From Rhizodiscina lignyota (Eukaryota; Ascomycota; Dothideomycetes; Aulographales; Rhizodiscinaceae), in NCBI GenBank assembly GCA_010015805.1, contig ML978125.1:434001-498000 (forward strand): DNA of 64,000 nucleotides. Direction: 5' to 3'. The notes beneath the pieces were generated by a model. That model was not told the origin of the DNA. It was given only the letters and a program-made list of their open reading frames with translations, and made no database searches. Both the position numbers and the translations under genes were made by a program. Positions within the stretch are counted from its first letter, which is position 1. Every line of letters starts with the position of its first letter. Positions 42,912-53,747 of this stretch are shown here, one piece after another.

Positions 42912-44341
42912 ATGGCCGATCTTTGGAAGCCGCCAACATCAGGCTTTGAACACATTACCTCTTCTCGGCTAGTCGATGAGGAGCTAAATGAAGCTTATGA
43001 TGCAAGCAACTGGTATCCTGTTAAATTTGGCGAAGTTTTTCATGAGAGATATCAAGTTCGCGCAAAGCTCGGGTGGGGTGGTAGTTCCACGGTGTGGCTT
43101 GCAAAGGATCTCTCTGCGAAGGATTCCAAGTATGACAATTTAGCAATGTTCATGGCCTTGCAGATTTAATGCTAATCCCTTACAGGCAGGACGGCTGGGT
43201 GACGCTCAAAGTCTACGCAGGCGGTATGGAAGCGGATGAAGAAGGCGAAATGGGCAAAAGTCGTGAATTCGCGTTCTACGATGCTGTTAACGAATACAAA
43301 CAACAAGAACACTTAGATACTGGATCTGATGGAGAACTTTCTATCTGCAATTGCCTTGGTCGATTCGTCATCAGCTGGGACAACCCTGGAGGTCCGCCTG
43401 GCTCGAAACCTACGACGCAGACTCATCAAGTGGTTGTACTTGAGCCCTTGGGTTGGACTATTCACACCCTGTTTCTGTCATTTCTGAAGAAAACGGAATT
43501 GATACCGGAGAGTTTGTCCAAGGACATTCTCCGAAGCACACTGCTGGCCCTCGACTTTATGCACACGAAAATCAAGCGCATTCATGCAGGTACGTGCTCG
43601 GCTGGCGAGGAAAGAAATGTACACTGACAGGGAAAAGACGTTGATGAGCAAAATCTTATGCTCACACTCTCGGACCGAGCAGATCTTGATGAATTCGCAG
43701 AGAGAGAAGATGCTCAGCCATGCGCAAGGAAGATCATCGATAGCACTCGGACCGTATATGAAGCTCGCGAGCTCCGGGAACCCAAGGAGTATCTGGCTCC
43801 AATGCTTTGCGATTTCGGCCATTCTACACATATAAAGGAGGACCATGCGTGTATGGGTCTCGCCGGGAAGCCGCATGCGCGTTCTCCACAAATGATGTTT
43901 GATGTGAAATGGACCGAAAAGCTTGATATCTGGCAATTTGGATGCATGGTGAGAAGCTCCGTGCAATTTGCGAAGGAGGTACTGACACGGCCGCAGGCTT
44001 GGTATTTATTTGAAGGAGAACGGCTCTTCAAACTGCCGAATCATCCTTCGAGTGATGCCAGTGTTTATGATGCGCACCTTGAGCAAATGATATCGCTCCT
44101 GGGACATCCTTCTGTTGAGCTTCTGCACCACCCCGACGCAGAAGACGCAAAGGTTTGGTTTGAAAATTTTTGCCAGGGCATTTCCCCCAGAACGCTCGAA
44201 GACAGAGAGGGAAGACTCCTGTCGGAGCCTGCTAAGAGAGAGATCTTCCTGGATTTTATGCACAAATGTGTGCAATGGAAGGAGCAGGACAGATGGTCTG
44301 CAAAGCAGCTTCTCGGGCACCCGTGGTTGCTAGAAAAATGA
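42912..44341 (+). CDS. SRPK-like protein kinase, catalytic residues intact
   Basis: Exons are 42912-43129, 43186-43589, 43638-43948 and 43997-44341, giving 425 aa. The third intron (48 bp, 43949-43996) is in frame, so the unspliced frame also stays open; its position matches the third intron of the neighbouring paralogue. Motifs are AKLGWGGSSTVWLA (Gly-rich loop), VTLKVY (Lys), HADVDEQN (catalytic Asp208) and LCDFGHST (DFG at 266-268). SPQMMFDVKW, DIWQFGCM and the ending CVQWKEQDRWSAKQLLGHPW follow. The second exon shows the WDNPGGPPGSKP-type insert seen in fungal SRPK-like kinases. Fungal genomes often carry lineage-specific expansions of this group; substrates are unknown. Confidence 0.87.
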
Positions 44342-45163
44342 GTATGGGAGCATTAACACTGCTTCCGTGGTCACAGTATGTATTATCTTTCGGCGTGCTT
44401 CTTGTAGAATTGAAGGAATAAACAGAGATATCATTATCACTCACTCATTATGCCCATATACTGTCACAGATGGAAAGCCAGGTAAAGTATTTTTTCTTCC
44501 CTCAGCTTTGTGAGTGAAGATTCTGGATACACTGCGGCAGGCCGAGAACGAACTGCCATTGAGGGGGTTATGTGGTTGCAGTCTCCACAAAGCATGCGAG
44601 ACAATACATACGAAGACGTGCTCAAGGAGACACCGCCGACAGTTGGTGTCGCATTGCGTGTCGTTCTAATTGGTGATCGGAAAACTCAACTCGTCATTTC
44701 ACTGAGTGAAGGTTGTATGTTTAGTCAGACTATCGTACAGATGAATAAAGAAACGATTACGTCTCTATAAAAAAAAAAGGAGTTATTTCAATAGGTCTTG
44801 CAGTATTACTATTGTTGGCAACTCCATAAAAATCTGTACCGGGTCGGAAGAGGAGCCCGCTCGTGTGAGATTCGCCCACAATCCTTCTAGCCTCATCTTA
44901 TGAGCGAGACCCTCATCACAGACATTGAAGCTCATGCCGTATGGAGCAGTCGAGCGAGGAAGCTCCCGCACCCATTGAACAGTATGTTTAGGAGCAGTTC
45001 AATTTCAGAACATACCTCTTTAATGACATCAACCACGACCGTCAAGCTTCAAGACTTGACAGTCTTCTCCTTACTCAACTCAGCCGCGCTGTATCTCAAA
45101 CTTGTCACTATGAATTCTCCCAGATTCTGTTACGATGGCGGCACTCATCACACATTCTCAACC
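44342..45163. other. Intergenic interval 44.3-45.2 kb
   Basis: Open frames occur on both strands, and one minus-strand frame (44783-44971) looks coding-like (VCDEGLAHKMRLEGLWANLT). I cannot find an ATG-bearing exon for it, so no gene is called. Confidence 0.3.
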
Positions 45164-45967
45164 TCAATGTACCAAAATCGTCCCCTTCCCCCTCTCCCAC
45201 GCATCCAAACCCTCCTTAATATTAACCCAATACCTCAGCCGCACAGCCTCCCTCCTCGCAGTCTCCATATCATCCTCCTTAAACGCCTGTTCCAAAACCC
45301 CTACGCTCTCTTCAATCCTGACATCATTCTCGCCCTTCAACTCGTGAATCACATCCTCGCTATCCGCCTCCTCCATCGCCTCGTTGACCTCCATCACCGT
45401 CATCAGCAGCTCGCTGTCCCCACCGGCGTCGCCTCCCAGCTTCGCCGCTTCGTCCTTGTCTGTCTCGATCCCCCGCAGTGCGAGCAGGTACTGTGCGCGT
45501 CTCAGCGGGTCTTGCAGCGTCTTGTACGCCTCGTTGATGAGCGCGCTGGTAGCTTGCGCGCGGGCCTTCAGCGGTTCGGGGTGGAGATCTGGATGCGCTC
45601 TGGCCTGCAGCTGGAGGAATTCGCGGCGCAGAGTGCGCGGGTCGACGTGGAATGGCCCGGAGGGCGGTGGGCCGGACGGAATGGTCGAGGGGAAGAGATC
45701 GTAGTGCGTCTTTGGAGCTTGCGTGGGTAGGGGGGAAGAGTTGGAAGGTTCGTCTGGTTTCGTGCTTTCAGAGGCAGAGGCTGAGGAGGAGTACGCTCGA
45801 GTTGGTTGTCTTGAGGAATGCCACAGCTCTCTTCTCGCCGAACAGAGCGGCTTGGTTATGTAGACTTGAGGATGGGTTCGTGGACGCGTCGCTGGACGAG
45901 CGCCTTGAATGTCGTGTGCCAGCGCGTTGCGCAGGTATCGCAGCGTGGAAGGAGATGCTGCGCGCAT
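45164..45967 (-). CDS. JAC1: Mitochondrial J-type co-chaperone Jac1/HscB
   Basis: This is a 267-aa single-exon protein. The N-terminus is Arg/Ser/Ala-rich without acidic residues (MRAASPSTLRYLRNALAHD), typical of a mitochondrial presequence. The J domain begins THYDLFP near residue 87 and has the diagnostic HPD in RAHPDLHPEPLKARA, followed by SALINEAYKTLQDPLRRAQY. The C-terminal HSCB domain includes ELLMTVMEVNEAMEEA and ARREAVRLRYWVNIKEGLD. Jac1 hands the Isu scaffold to the Hsp70 Ssq1 in iron-sulfur cluster transfer. Length is slightly above yeast Jac1 because of the presequence and a Ser/Pro linker. Confidence 0.93.
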   Translation of the reverse strand: MRAASPSTLRYLRNALAHDIQGARPATRPRTHPQVYITKPLCSARRELWHSSRQPTRAYSSSASASESTKPDEPSNSSPLPTQAPKTHYDLFPSTIPSGPPPSGPFHVDPRTLRREFLQLQARAHPDLHPEPLKARAQATSALINEAYKTLQDPLRRAQYLLALRGIETDKDEAAKLGGDAGGDSELLMTVMEVNEAMEEADSEDVIHELKGENDVRIEESVGVLEQAFKEDDMETARREAVRLRYWVNIKEGLDAWERGKGTILVH

Positions 45968-46530
45968 TGCGGGAAGACTGGAGCTTTGAATAGCTTCTCC
46001 TCTATATTATTTAGAGAGACGAGAGATAGAATCTATTGAAGTTGAAAGAAAAGGGCGTGAAGAAATCAGAATAGCAATGGCGACTTTTTGAAAGAAATCG
46101 TCACGCTCATGCGCGAACGAACGTCATCTGGGCATCCGATGCCGCAGCGCTAACGCCGATGCCGCGGGAGGGCATCGTGCAGGCTTGGCGGTGCGGTACC
46201 CAGCTCTCGGTACCTCTGCTCGCATCATGGGTGCGAGTCATTCTGGACTTTTGATATCAGCGCTTGGCGACGAGACAGTCGGAGTCTACAGAATCAATTA
46301 AAAGTATCTACGTCTGCAATTTGAATGTGCAGAATGGACGAATGGTTTGTACAGAGGCCTTGCTCGAAGTGACCCCAACCGAACGCAGTCCCTCTCCAGC
46401 ACGCAGTATCCACCGGGGTATTTTTAACGCATTCCCAAATCCCAGATCCCATTGTCGGCCGAAAACAATCCCAGGATTAAATAATGTACAGTCCTTTTGT
46501 TCATCAAGCCTCGATTATGTATCCTCGTCT
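45968..46530. other. Intergenic interval 46.0-46.5 kb
   Basis: This is the JAC1 promoter and the 3' region of the next minus-strand gene. No feature is recognised. Confidence 0.45.
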
Positions 46531-49500
46531 TTACTCGTCAGTGGCAGGCGTGTCTGCTACAGCGGACTCGGCGTCCTTCATCTCCGCATCGCCGCTCTTG
46601 TCCGCGTCCGGTGCGACCGCCTTGACGGCCCCACCGTCTTTGTCGTCCACAGGGCTGGCTTGTGTTTCATCAACTTTCATCTCCGTGCCCGCATTATCAT
46701 TCGCCTGTCTTCGGTGGACCTCGATCGTTCCTCCCGGGCTCTCATGGCCGTCATCAGAAGACGGAAAGCCATAGACCCTCTTACGGTGGTCATCCACACC
46801 GTGTGGGAACATTGACTTCATGACCAACTCATGTCTGCTCTGTTCGTCGTTCCTATCGCCTTGAATCTGCGCTTCGGCAGCATCCGGCGTTTCGGGGCTC
46901 TGGCTCTGGGTGTCTCGATCCCTGCTATCTTCCGCAGACACGCTGCGTGAGAGTGTGCTTGTTCCAAGACCACTGTGTTCTCCTATTCCGCCACTCTCCT
47001 TCATACGCTCCTCTTCCTTGCGAGCGTGTACCTTCCGGAGATTCGCCGCGCTGCTCTGCGAGCGCATGTCTGGTCTACCATCCTTTCTTATCAAAACACC
47101 GTCTGCGTTTCTGATAGGCTTCGTCCGACTCTTCTTTGTGTGCGCGTACGGATCGCCAGGTTGTATCATCATTGTCGTCCCTGGCCTTATGGCTGCTGGT
47201 GGAGGAGCCCCACCGGATCCTCGTCGCATTACGTTGCCTCGGCCGCCTCTTGTGCTTGGTGTGATGGGATGGTAGTATCCGTCAGGGCTGATCTGTGAGC
47301 CCGTCCATTCATTTCGCTCCCACTCTGGTGTGCCCATGTTAGCATCAAGCTCATGCTGCGCTGACTTTCGGGGACGCCCACGGCCACCACCTCGTCCTCC
47401 GCGCTTGGGGCTTGCGCTGGCCGATTGTGGGTGTCCGTGATGAGGACGCTGGGACTCGGGACGCCAGCTGTCATCAGGATTAGCATCGTTCGTAGCTTGA
47501 TATGAGCCGTAAGGGGGCTGCGACTGTGAAACAACGGATTCGGGATATGATTCTGTTGAATGAGGGCGGAGGTGAGGTGCTTCGAGCGGTTCTCGCTCGT
47601 GTTCGTACGAGCCTTGCGGTGTGGCATCATAAGTCTGTCGCGGCTCAAGCGGTGCAAGCTTCGGTCGCTTCGGGGATCCGAGTGGCGTTCCTGAAATGTC
47701 GACGCGACCTTCAACACCATTAGGAAGACCACGTTTAGCACTAGTATTTACAGTTGTCCATCCACCCGCACTCGGCTGGGAATCTGGTTCTACCGTACGG
47801 CTTGATGGATCCGATGGGTGAGGTGCTGGCGGGATGGGCACAGCCATAGGGCCATGAGGACCTGGGATCACACGATGTTCGACCATTTGGTGTGGTGATG
47901 GAAGTGATTGTCGCGGCAAGACTTGGACTGGCTGGCCGGGGTGTTGAGATGGGACAGCCGTTTGAGGAGGTGGATGGACAATGGGCTCGCGTGGAGGAAA
48001 TTGACCGTTTACGGTTGCGGGACTCGTTACCTGGCTGATTTCTTCGACACGCGATAATCGCCGTTTGATCAATTCCATCGACATCTTCAAGCTATCGACC
48101 TCGTTCGCTTTTGTTGCGACCTGAGTCAGATTTTGAGTCAACACTTCGAGTGTTCGATCGTCAATACCGACAGCGGGGGCCGCAGGAGGAGCAGGTGGAC
48201 GTGCTCCTAGTTCCCGTTTGACAGCCGCAAGTTCCTCGAAGACAAAGCGCATGCTGTTATCCAGGTGCTTAACCGCGTTTTCAAGATGTGAGATATCCCT
48301 CATTCGCTCATCCAGCACAACGAGAGCGTGGTTCACCTGGGCCTGCAACCGATCCATGGCGTCCATCTGGACTGGAGGATAACCTGGATGTTGGCTGCCA
48401 TTCATCGGCGGGTGGCCATTGATTGGACTTGCGATGGGAACGACATGCTCGCGTCTGTTCGGGGGATATTGCAAATTGTCTTTCATCTCGACTTGCGACT
48501 TTGGTAAAGGGTCGAGCTGCATCGGACGTGCAACCCCGCCATCGTGGGGTGTTTCCACGATAGGCGTATCCGCGGGCTGAAGCAGCTGCTTCGCTGGAGG
48601 AAGTTTCGGCAGCACTGCCGGCGTGATCGAGCGTCCTGCCTCAGTCTCTGTTTCCCGTGCAGACACCATGGCGGTGTCCTGCTGGCTCCCGCGTTCGCCC
48701 TCGAAAATGGGATCGACGACGTAGCCAGTGTTCTCAGAGATCAGCTCGATCTTTGGCAATTTAAACAATTCTCGATCCCTAGCGACGGGCGAATTAGCAT
48801 TACACAATTGGCGGAAGCATTCTCGTTTCTGCGCCTCGTTGCACAAGAAAACAACAGGCAGGCTGTGCGACTTTTGAAAGATGATTTAAGGCAGTCGCGG
48901 GCGGGCCATCCAATGGTCGCGTTATAACAGGCGCCGCATTAATGTGCGCATCATAAACGACTTATCAGGTGGCGAACAGCAAACACTCAATTAAATGTAA
49001 AATGCAGCCATTAAAATGGACAGGGGAGCACTTACGCGTAAGAAGCCTTGGTCTTTGGCGCGCGGACGCACAGTAGGCCCAGGGTCTCGCGGCATCTGCA
49101 GTCCAGAGGCGCGACTTCGCTGCAGCGTGATGGTGCTTAGCCCATGCAACTTCAAATATGCAAAAACCAGCAGAAGCGAAAACGAACAAATGCGGGCAGG
49201 GCGTGTAGGGGTAATAAGGGCAAAAGGAACAGAGTCAGGAGAGAGGAGATTTCGGAAAGAGCTGACGGAACGAACTAGCTGGTTCAGGCGAGCGCAGGCA
49301 GAGTGCAAATGCGACTATTAGATAACGAAATGGATAAGTAGGCAATCTCATTGGACGAGGATAAGGGGATTACGAAGGCAGCGGAGGCAGAATAGCTGGA
49401 CGGCATGCTTTGGAAGGCCTGTCTGGCGCCGACGCCGTCGTGCATCTTGCACCAAGATGACTCTGGCTTTCGGCTGGTGCTGCGTTGGGTGCTTCTGCGC

Positions 49501-50155
49501 ACCAGAAACAGACGAGAATTTGAAATTTGTGCTAGCGCGCCCAGTAGCAGCCCTAGCGCCGCTCAATTAAACTCGATTGCCGTTTGCGTGCGATGTACAG
49601 AGGCGTAGGGTTGGCGAGGATCCAGGGTGCAGCGTGCGAATGGGAGCGCCCATGAGAGGGGGAATTGGAGGAGGCGAGCGAATAGAGAGAGGCAGAAACG
49701 GACGGGGTCCACTCACCAGCCCGCCAGCTCGGAGCGTTCGCTTGCGGCCTTGATCTTTTCGGTTTTAGTGACGCCGTCGATCCGGTAGGATCCAGCCAGC
49801 GCCGGGAGTGCGTATCTGGAATTCGTCGGGTTAGAAGGCTCGTCTAACGCGTAAACGAAGCATGCTATATTATACAGTGCACTGCTGAGCTGAGGCGTGC
49901 GCGGAGTGGAGACGTACGAGTTTGTCACCTGGCAAGAGAATTGCATCAGCTCTGGCCAATGATGCCTGCGCCATTGTGTGGGCGTTGCATACTTACCTTT
50001 ACGAAGCTATTGTAGAACTCGCCCACGTCTCGCCCACACTTCCTGCAGCGCGCCGTGACTGCGCGAATGCTGGTGGCGTCGTCGTCTTCTTCTTCCGAAT
50101 CGCTCACTCTGGGCCGTTCGCGCTCGCGAGCATCGTCGGCAAGAGTGCTCGCCAT
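46531..50155 (-). CDS. Large Mis18/Yippee-like zinc-binding protein with AT-hook tail
   Basis: Exons by reading are 50155-49997, 49928-49918 (11-nt microexon), 49815-49717, 49119-49036 and 48778-46531, giving 866 aa. Together the first four and the start of the fifth build a Mis18/Yippee-type domain: CRKCG (Cys37/40), a linker ending SERSELAGC, then DCRCRETLGLLCV (97-108) and DRELFKLPKIELI. Mis18 proteins share this CxxC...C...LG..(Y)xC and RDxFxL pattern. The second zinc pair reads C-x-C rather than C-x2-C. The long tail holds a coiled coil (about 260-315), an AT-hook-like GRGRPRK near 580 and a conserved basic patch (KPIRNADGVLIRKDGRPDM). Introns 3 and 4 (597 and 257 bp) are far longer than others here, so these junctions are less sure. 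A chromatin or centromere role is inferred. Confidence 0.65.
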
Positions 50156-51338
50156 GTGAATGGCGTGCGCGTCGCGTCGATGGTCTACGGGTCGCTTTGA
50201 GAGCTGAGCGATATCGAAGATCCGGGGTACGCTGGCCACTCGTATCTCTCCGTTGGGCACCCTGCGTTGGCGATTTGGATCGTGTTGGGCAATGCCAGAC
50301 GGAAGATAGGAGAGTGCACAAAGATGGAGATAGAAATTAGCAGTCACTTGACCGACTGAATTGAGGAATGGCGCTGGAATGGGCGAGCTCGCGAGTGGGG
50401 CGCGCCGCGTCTGGCAAAAGTCAACGACGGGTGGAGCTGGATGATAGGCGGAGGCGGGCTGGATTTCAATACGGCGGTGTACTCAGTAATCGCTCTACAG
50501 AAAGGCTCTTTAATAATAGCTGGGTGGCGCTGGCGAGATAGTATGCGGGAGGTGTTTCCAATTAGGCGTGCGGATGGTGCAGCCGGAGCGTCGATAGCAC
50601 CTGCCCTGGTCCCGTCCGACAAGCTCGTCTCACACCATAGCGAGAGCAGATTATAGTGCAACTATCGAGTTACGCAAATAGCCCCCTGCCGTCCATTGGG
50701 CGCATTAATTTGCTGGACGTCGTATTTTCTGCATCCGTCATCGTGCCACTCGCCGGTACATGCGCGCCTCGCATCTTATTCCCTCTGACTCTTAGCTGCG
50801 CGTCGTTTGCGACGCCTCTCCGAACACGCTGAAACATTTGTCTCGTTGCTGTATCCTCCTATTTGTCTCAGTCATGCGCTGCCCCAGGGATTCGCGCAGG
50901 AATAGATGGTCGTCTGACACTGACTCATGTCCTGAAAGCCTCCTAAACTCTCGCTGCCGTGCCAGCTAACTCGCTGAGGCCTAGGCCTCCTTATTCAATG
51001 CCATATCTTGGACGCTCTTAGCTTCTTGGGGCTTACCATTGCCCAAGAAAGGCTGCTTATGGCCACACGGCCGCGAAGATAACGGTCACGGAAGGGGTAC
51101 CCTTAAGAGGATCAATTGCCCACTCAAGAAAGTGTATTATGCTTTGCTTATCCATACTACTTCCTATAGCGATTATGGCATCGAACTGGCCTATAGGCTA
51201 GTGCGCAAGTCGACCGGGATCCGGCATGTCTCAAATTGCGACATTGATCTGGTCTAGCACTGCCTGCTACCATCATAATCAAATGTATGACGGCTCACTT
51301 TCGCACGTTCAGCAACACCTGCTTGCATCCGCGTGTCA
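50156..51338. other. Intergenic interval 50.2-51.3 kb
   Basis: This is the promoter of the Mis18-like gene and 3' region of the exonuclease gene. GC-rich with short frames and no convincing gene. Confidence 0.45.
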
Positions 51339-53495
51339 TTATTTGACAACGACAAATCCTAATCCCGCCCGAGCCTCTCGGACGGCTCTGCGCAACTCCT
51401 GCTCCTCCACGTCGGTCCACTTCACGCTGAGTTCATCCCATTTTTTGATTTGATATTCCTTCCGAAATTGCTGCTGCAATGCCTGCAGCCGACTAGTTTC
51501 CCGAGGATCGCCTGTTCCGGTATATACCACAAAGGCTGTGCACTTAGGTAGGCCTGCGTAAATCGCCTTGATCCTATCAACCGTTCGCGCGACCGCGCTG
51601 GAGAGGTCAGATTTTGACACTTCCTTGGTCGTGTCAACATTCTCATCGTGCGAAGAATTTGCGATGGCATCAGAGCGAAGTTGATCAACGTCTGCGCTCT
51701 TGGAAGTGTTCCACCATCCCCGGATTGCTTCGAGCTCGCGCAATCGTGCCCACACAAAGTCAACTTCCGGGACGTATTTCGCAGGGTCGAAAGGAGCGGG
51801 AGCAGCACGAGCAGTGAAAATAGCTGACTTGACGCCTTCAACGACTTGATCGTCATTTTCGCATCCAATTGAGACCTCTGCAGTCGATCCATGCCCTCTC
51901 TTTGGATCTCCCCAATCAACTACTGCGCCGGTGCGGTATGCTTCAGAAGGGCCTGGTCTCCGCACGCGTCCCAACCTCTTGAATATTGGTTCTCCGCTGG
52001 CTTCACTTGTGCCCCATTTCGGTCCCTTCTCGCACTTTTGTTTGACCAAATCCAAAACAGCTCGAGCATCCTCGACACTGTCGTGGCCAGTAGTCCCATG
52101 GTGTTTCTGAATCCCGCGCGACAGGTATTTCTGGGCCAAGAACTTCAGGGATGACTTGAGCGGCGGGCCACGGGGATGAGGAAAGATGATGGATGTGTCG
52201 ACAATGAAAGGATGTGTCATCTTGAGCGCAGTGAGATCGGAGTTTAGAGAGTGGCCCACAAGAATGGTTCGCGGCGTGATGAGCTTCAAAAGTTGCTCTT
52301 GAATGTCGCGCAATGTTGTCGTGACAGGTTCGAGCATCTCCTTCGTAATGCCCGAATACTGCGTCAAATAGTCAACGATGGGTCTTTCTGGCTTCACAAG
52401 CTCATCCAGAATGACTGATCCGTCCCAGCCAAGAATACTGATTCGCGTGAGCTCCGCCGCTTCGGTATCAGTCTTGCACATCTCGCAGTCCATGGCCAAC
52501 ACCTCTCTACCACCTGTAATGCTTCCATCCTCCTGCTCCGAAAATGGCACCACGCCCTCCTCAAGCTCTTCGATTTTGGTGTCAACCCAGCCATCATCGG
52601 TCGATTGCTTGGCCTTTTGCCTCAGTTCCAATTCCTTGGCGCGTGCTGCGCCTGTTGGGAACAAAGCAGGATGTAACACGTATTCGTTCTCTCGTAGCTC
52701 ATCAGAATTTGCGATGAACTCGGTGATTGAAGTCCTTTGGTTTTGCCATGTTTTCGCTTCCCTCGGCGGTTGAGCACCTTTCATCTTCCTCTCCTCTTTA
52801 GACTTGGGCAAAGGCGCCGTCAGCATCGCCTGTAAAGGTGAAAACAGGCGGGAATACTTGTCATCTCCAGGTGCTTTGATGGGCCAGACATGGGAAAACA
52901 TGTCAGCAAGTGGCTTCAAAACTTCTGGGAGCTTGTCAGCGTCGAGCTTAGTTGGGTAGTAATCGTCCGGAGAAAGCGGAGCCTTCGAAGAGTCATTCTG
53001 CTCCCCGGCAGAGATGGTATTGGTTGCGCCATTGTCGAAAGATTGTTTAGGACTAAGATCGGATTCAAGTTCTGAAGATTTTTTGCCATGTGGCTCCTGA
53101 GAGTCCAAGGATAGCGTGCCATTGAACATTCCTAGTTCGAGTCCTGGTGCCATAAGCACCACGACCTTCTGGATCGCTGAAGCATGCCGCACAGCAACCC
53201 ACTGAGGAGACGGTCCTTGTGCGAAAACGTAAAGAACAAGTGCTTGCAGATCACTGATCTTGACATAACTCTGAAGTCGAGCGCTTGACGAATGGGAGAT
53301 CTCCGGATAGTTGTTATGTCCGTGATCCTTTTTCTTTCGCCTCTTTGTCGCTCTGCTCTCGACTGTTTCCCAGTCATAGTTTGATTCGGAGAAACGCTCG
53401 GGTTGCTGAAGACGCGCGAGGGTCTCACCTATACTGAAGTCTGTTCGAACGACAACCGATCCTTCGTCCTCAATATGTCGCTTCCGACGGCCCAT
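51339..53495 (-). CDS. REX1: RNA 3'-5' exonuclease, Rex1/Rnh70 type
   Basis: This is a 718-aa single-exon protein with a DEDDh exonuclease domain. Motifs are VLAMDCEMCKT (Asp-Glu, exo I), ILVGHSLNSDLTALKM (exo II) and TGHDSVEDARAVLDLV (His and Asp, exo III). RISILGWDGSVILDELVKP and the RGPPLKSSLKFLAQKYL insert are typical of Rex1/Rnh70. The N-terminus has a basic patch (ATKRRKKKDHG) that could be a nuclear signal. Rex1 trims 5S rRNA, 5.8S and tRNA 3' ends in the nucleus. The start codon is 252 bp from that of RPP0 on the other strand, so they share a promoter region. Confidence 0.9.
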   Translation of the reverse strand: MGRRKRHIEDEGSVVVRTDFSIGETLARLQQPERFSESNYDWETVESRATKRRKKKDHGHNNYPEISHSSSARLQSYVKISDLQALVLYVFAQGPSPQWVAVRHASAIQKVVVLMAPGLELGMFNGTLSLDSQEPHGKKSSELESDLSPKQSFDNGATNTISAGEQNDSSKAPLSPDDYYPTKLDADKLPEVLKPLADMFSHVWPIKAPGDDKYSRLFSPLQAMLTAPLPKSKEERKMKGAQPPREAKTWQNQRTSITEFIANSDELRENEYVLHPALFPTGAARAKELELRQKAKQSTDDGWVDTKIEELEEGVVPFSEQEDGSITGGREVLAMDCEMCKTDTEAAELTRISILGWDGSVILDELVKPERPIVDYLTQYSGITKEMLEPVTTTLRDIQEQLLKLITPRTILVGHSLNSDLTALKMTHPFIVDTSIIFPHPRGPPLKSSLKFLAQKYLSRGIQKHHGTTGHDSVEDARAVLDLVKQKCEKGPKWGTSEASGEPIFKRLGRVRRPGPSEAYRTGAVVDWGDPKRGHGSTAEVSIGCENDDQVVEGVKSAIFTARAAPAPFDPAKYVPEVDFVWARLRELEAIRGWWNTSKSADVDQLRSDAIANSSHDENVDTTKEVSKSDLSSAVARTVDRIKAIYAGLPKCTAFVVYTGTGDPRETSRLQALQQQFRKEYQIKKWDELSVKWTDVEEQELRRAVREARAGLGFVVVK

Positions 53496-53747
53496 TTTGC
53501 TGCGCTTTCGAAGCAGGGATGTGTTTGTTGAGTTTTGTATTATTTAGGAATTTCGTGAGGCAGAGGTTTGCATTTGAAGTCGATGCCAAGCCAAAACAAG
53601 TTGCAGGGATTCTGGATCAAAGATTTTCCGCTCCGGCCCACAAGCTCGCTTGAACTTCTTTTCGATGTTCGCAACGTCGAGAGCAGACAACAACGCAGAT
53701 AACATCGAAGACTTGACCTTAAACATCCTATACTCTCATTCGAAGAT

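Larger units (their letters stand above)
40750..44341 (+). repeat. Tandem segmental duplication of a kinase gene with its promoter
   Basis: Unit one covers about 40750-42537 and unit two about 42590-44341. Both hold an upstream region with matching strings and a four-exon kinase gene with introns at the same places in the fold. Divergence is substantial, so the event is not recent. Confidence 0.8.

Noticed and set aside
44900-45730. 276-residue plus-strand open frame
   Set aside because: Most of it is the antisense of JAC1, whose J-domain assignment is clear; the rest shows no domain.
46264-46815. 183-residue plus-strand open frame
   Set aside because: It overlaps the 3' end of the Mis18-like coding region in antisense and has no recognisable content.
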